The position numbers and the translations under genes were made by a program. The notes below the pieces were generated by a model. The model ran no database searches. It saw only the letters and a list, made by a program, of their open reading frames with translations, and had not been told where the DNA came from. Source: Leptolyngbya subtilissima AS-A7 (GTDB lineage Bacteria > Cyanobacteriota > Cyanobacteriia > Phormidesmidales > Phormidesmidaceae). From it: a DNA stretch of 64,000 nt. The stretch lies in NCBI RefSeq assembly GCF_039962255.1, contig NZ_JAMPKY010000003.1:62001-126000 (forward strand), read 5' to 3'. Below are positions 62,774-64,000 of this stretch, one piece after another (position 1 is the first letter of the stretch; every line of letters starts with the position of its first letter).

Positions 62774-62815
62774 GAGGACGCTAGTATGGGATGTCCCTGA
62801 TACCGCCCCACGACT

Positions 62816-63562
62816 ATGGTCCCTGGTGAATCTTTTGGCGAAAAACTCTACGAAGGCAAGGCCAAAATTATCTATGCCACCGACGACCCGGCGGTGCTGC
62901 TGACCTACTTTAAAGATGACGCCACTGCTTTTAATGCCCAAAAGAAGGGCCAGATAGTTGGCAAGGGGCACATCAACTGCGCTATCTCTACCTATCTTTT
63001 TAAGCAGCTTGAGGCAGCAGGCATTGAGACCCATTGGCTAGAAACAACGGGCGATCGCACCATGCGGGTCAAAGCCCTCCAGATCATTCCCCTCGAAGTC
63101 GTCGTTAGAAATTTGGCGGCGGGCAGCCTCTGCAAGCAGACCGGTCTGCCCCTAGGCCAGCGCCTCGATCCGCCGCTGGTGGAGTTCTATTATAAGGACG
63201 ACGCACTGGGTGATCCGCTGCTGACGGGCGATCGCATTCGCGCCATGGCAATCGCCAGTGAGGAACAGATCGCCACTCTGCGCCGTCTTGCCCTCAGAAT
63301 CAATCAAATCCTGACGGATTTCTTCATGGGTTGCGCTATCACCCTGGTTGACTTCAAGCTGGAGTTTGGCCTCGATACCCAACAGCAGATTTTGCTGGGC
63401 GACGAAATTAGCCCTGACACCTGCCGTCTATGGGATCAAACCACCGACGACGAAGCTCAACGGGTGCTCGACAAAGATCGCTTTCGGCAAGATCTGGGCC
63501 AAGTCGAAGCAGCTTACCAGCGTGTGCTAGAAAAGGTGGCGGCACAATCGGCCAAGAATTAG
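62816..63562 (+). CDS. purC: phosphoribosylaminoimidazole-succinocarboxamide synthase
   Basis: The 248-residue enzyme makes SAICAR from CAIR, aspartate and ATP in purine synthesis. ESFGEKLYEGKAKIIYATDD, TMRVKALQIIPLEVVVRNLA, AGSLCKQTGLPLGQ and LVDFKLEFG are the family marks. The next gene on the same strand looks like an Omp85-type gene; in Synechocystis slr1226 (purC) and slr1227 (Omp85) are neighbours too. The gap is 127 bases. Confidence 0.96.
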   Translation: MVPGESFGEKLYEGKAKIIYATDDPAVLLTYFKDDATAFNAQKKGQIVGKGHINCAISTYLFKQLEAAGIETHWLETTGDRTMRVKALQIIPLEVVVRNLAAGSLCKQTGLPLGQRLDPPLVEFYYKDDALGDPLLTGDRIRAMAIASEEQIATLRRLALRINQILTDFFMGCAITLVDFKLEFGLDTQQQILLGDEISPDTCRLWDQTTDDEAQRVLDKDRFRQDLGQVEAAYQRVLEKVAAQSAKN

Positions 63563-63689
63563 CACCATCAATGCGGTAGAATTTGTCCGATTGTGGGGGC
63601 AGTGGCCCGCCCAGGGCAGTTTTCCCTGGCTCTCAGCCCGGGAGAGGGTCCTTGATTGGTGTGTGGACGTGTTTAGCAGGTGTGTTTAG

Positions 63690-64000
63690 ATGCGGGTTTC
63701 TCCTAATTATTTATTGGCCGTGTTGGCCACCTCTGGGCTGGTAGGGCTGATTGCTGCCCCGGCCCACGCCGATCCAGTCGCCCTAGAATTTGTCGTGCAG
63801 GCAGATTCCTCCGCAGCTGAACCCTCGGAGACCCTCGAACCAGGCTATAGCCAAAGTGCTGATGCCCTGGCTGAGCCTGTTATAGGTATCTCCGATCCCG
63901 CCAGCACTATCGACTTTGACCAGGTTCAGCCCGACCTCGGCCCTAGCCCAGTCGCCGAAAACCTCCAGAGTGCGATCGACGGCTACCGTTCTGTTGAAGG
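63690..64000 (+). CDS. probable Omp85 (BamA/Toc75-like) outer-membrane protein, N-terminus (partial)
   Basis: The gene runs off the end of the window. A signal peptide is visible (MRVSPNYLLAVLATSGLVGL, cleavage near AHADP), followed by an acidic, Ser/Pro-rich linker as in cyanobacterial Omp85 before the POTRA domains. The assignment rests on the signal, the linker and the purC neighbour; no POTRA or barrel sequence is seen in the window. Confidence 0.5.
   Translation, partial: MRVSPNYLLAVLATSGLVGLIAAPAHADPVALEFVVQADSSAAEPSETLEPGYSQSADALAEPVIGISDPASTIDFDQVQPDLGPSPVAENLQSAIDGYRSVE

Noticed and set aside
63593-63650. Structured-looking GC-rich stretch before the Omp85-like gene, considered as SRP RNA or tRNA
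   Set aside because: No conserved SRP loop motif and no tRNA arms or CCA end could be found; it is likely a leader or a terminator region.
1-64000. Many GCGATCGC octamers
   Set aside because: These are HIP1 sites, a common feature of cyanobacterial genomes, used only as support for the taxonomic guess.

Overview
The window is chromosomal DNA of a cyanobacterium. Direct signs are the photosystem II assembly protein Psb34, a high-light-inducible (Hlip) protein, a CpcS/CpeS-type bilin lyase, a GUN4-domain protein, the biofilm/type IV pilus protein EbsA, DUF4346, and many GCGATCGC (HIP1) octamers. The high GC and mix of families suggest a filamentous Leptolyngbya/Nodosilinea-type lineage; that placement is inference. 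I saw no rRNA, tRNA, CRISPR array, prophage or insertion sequence.

Layout. 1-6.7 kb: end of an ABC-transporter ATPase, a cupin, aroC, an M23 peptidase, a metallo-beta-lactamase-like protein, psb34, a degenerate SF1 helicase and rpsU. 6.7-14.2 kb, minus strand: a lipoprotein phosphoesterase, a coupled SDR/exported adenosine deaminase pair, a carboxymuconolactone decarboxylase-like protein and polA. 14.2-22 kb: an exported GUN4 protein, an Hlip, a four-cysteine protein, YkvA, upp, YggT and lysS. 22-29.5 kb: an HTH-GrpE-like fusion with a membrane-anchored partner gene, an NfeD-like protein, a bilin lyase, a low-GC protein kinase, hemE and a RecB-type nuclease. 29.6-37.1 kb: a three-gene phosphorelay with ATGA overlaps, then a divergent EF-G paralogue. 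37-44 kb: a small unlisted ORF, a membrane protein, a GDP-mannose pyrophosphorylase, an LCP enzyme, three DUF202 proteins and DUF4346. 44-52.3 kb, minus strand: a tandem-domain nucleotide cyclase, a FemAB-like acyltransferase, a RibD-type reductase, YraN, YajQ, MAPEG, a DprA/LOG-like protein, a DRTGG phosphotransacetylase-like protein and ebsA. 52.5-64 kb: a GT2 glycosyltransferase, YciI, smpB, HerA, a histidine kinase, SRPBCC and methyltransferase proteins, DUF981, hisG, dapL, purC and the start of a probable Omp85 gene.

Most of the window is scattered housekeeping genes in short operons, not one large system. Envelope and surface functions recur (M23, LCP, GDP-mannose synthesis, FemAB-like, EbsA, GT2, Omp85), as do sensing functions. 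The observations most worth following are a cyclase whose two domains carry complementary halves of an active site, the HTH-GrpE fusion, the exported GUN4 protein, an EF-G paralogue lacking the catalytic histidine, and two dispersed repeat families that run into the stop codons of lysS and a hybrid kinase.
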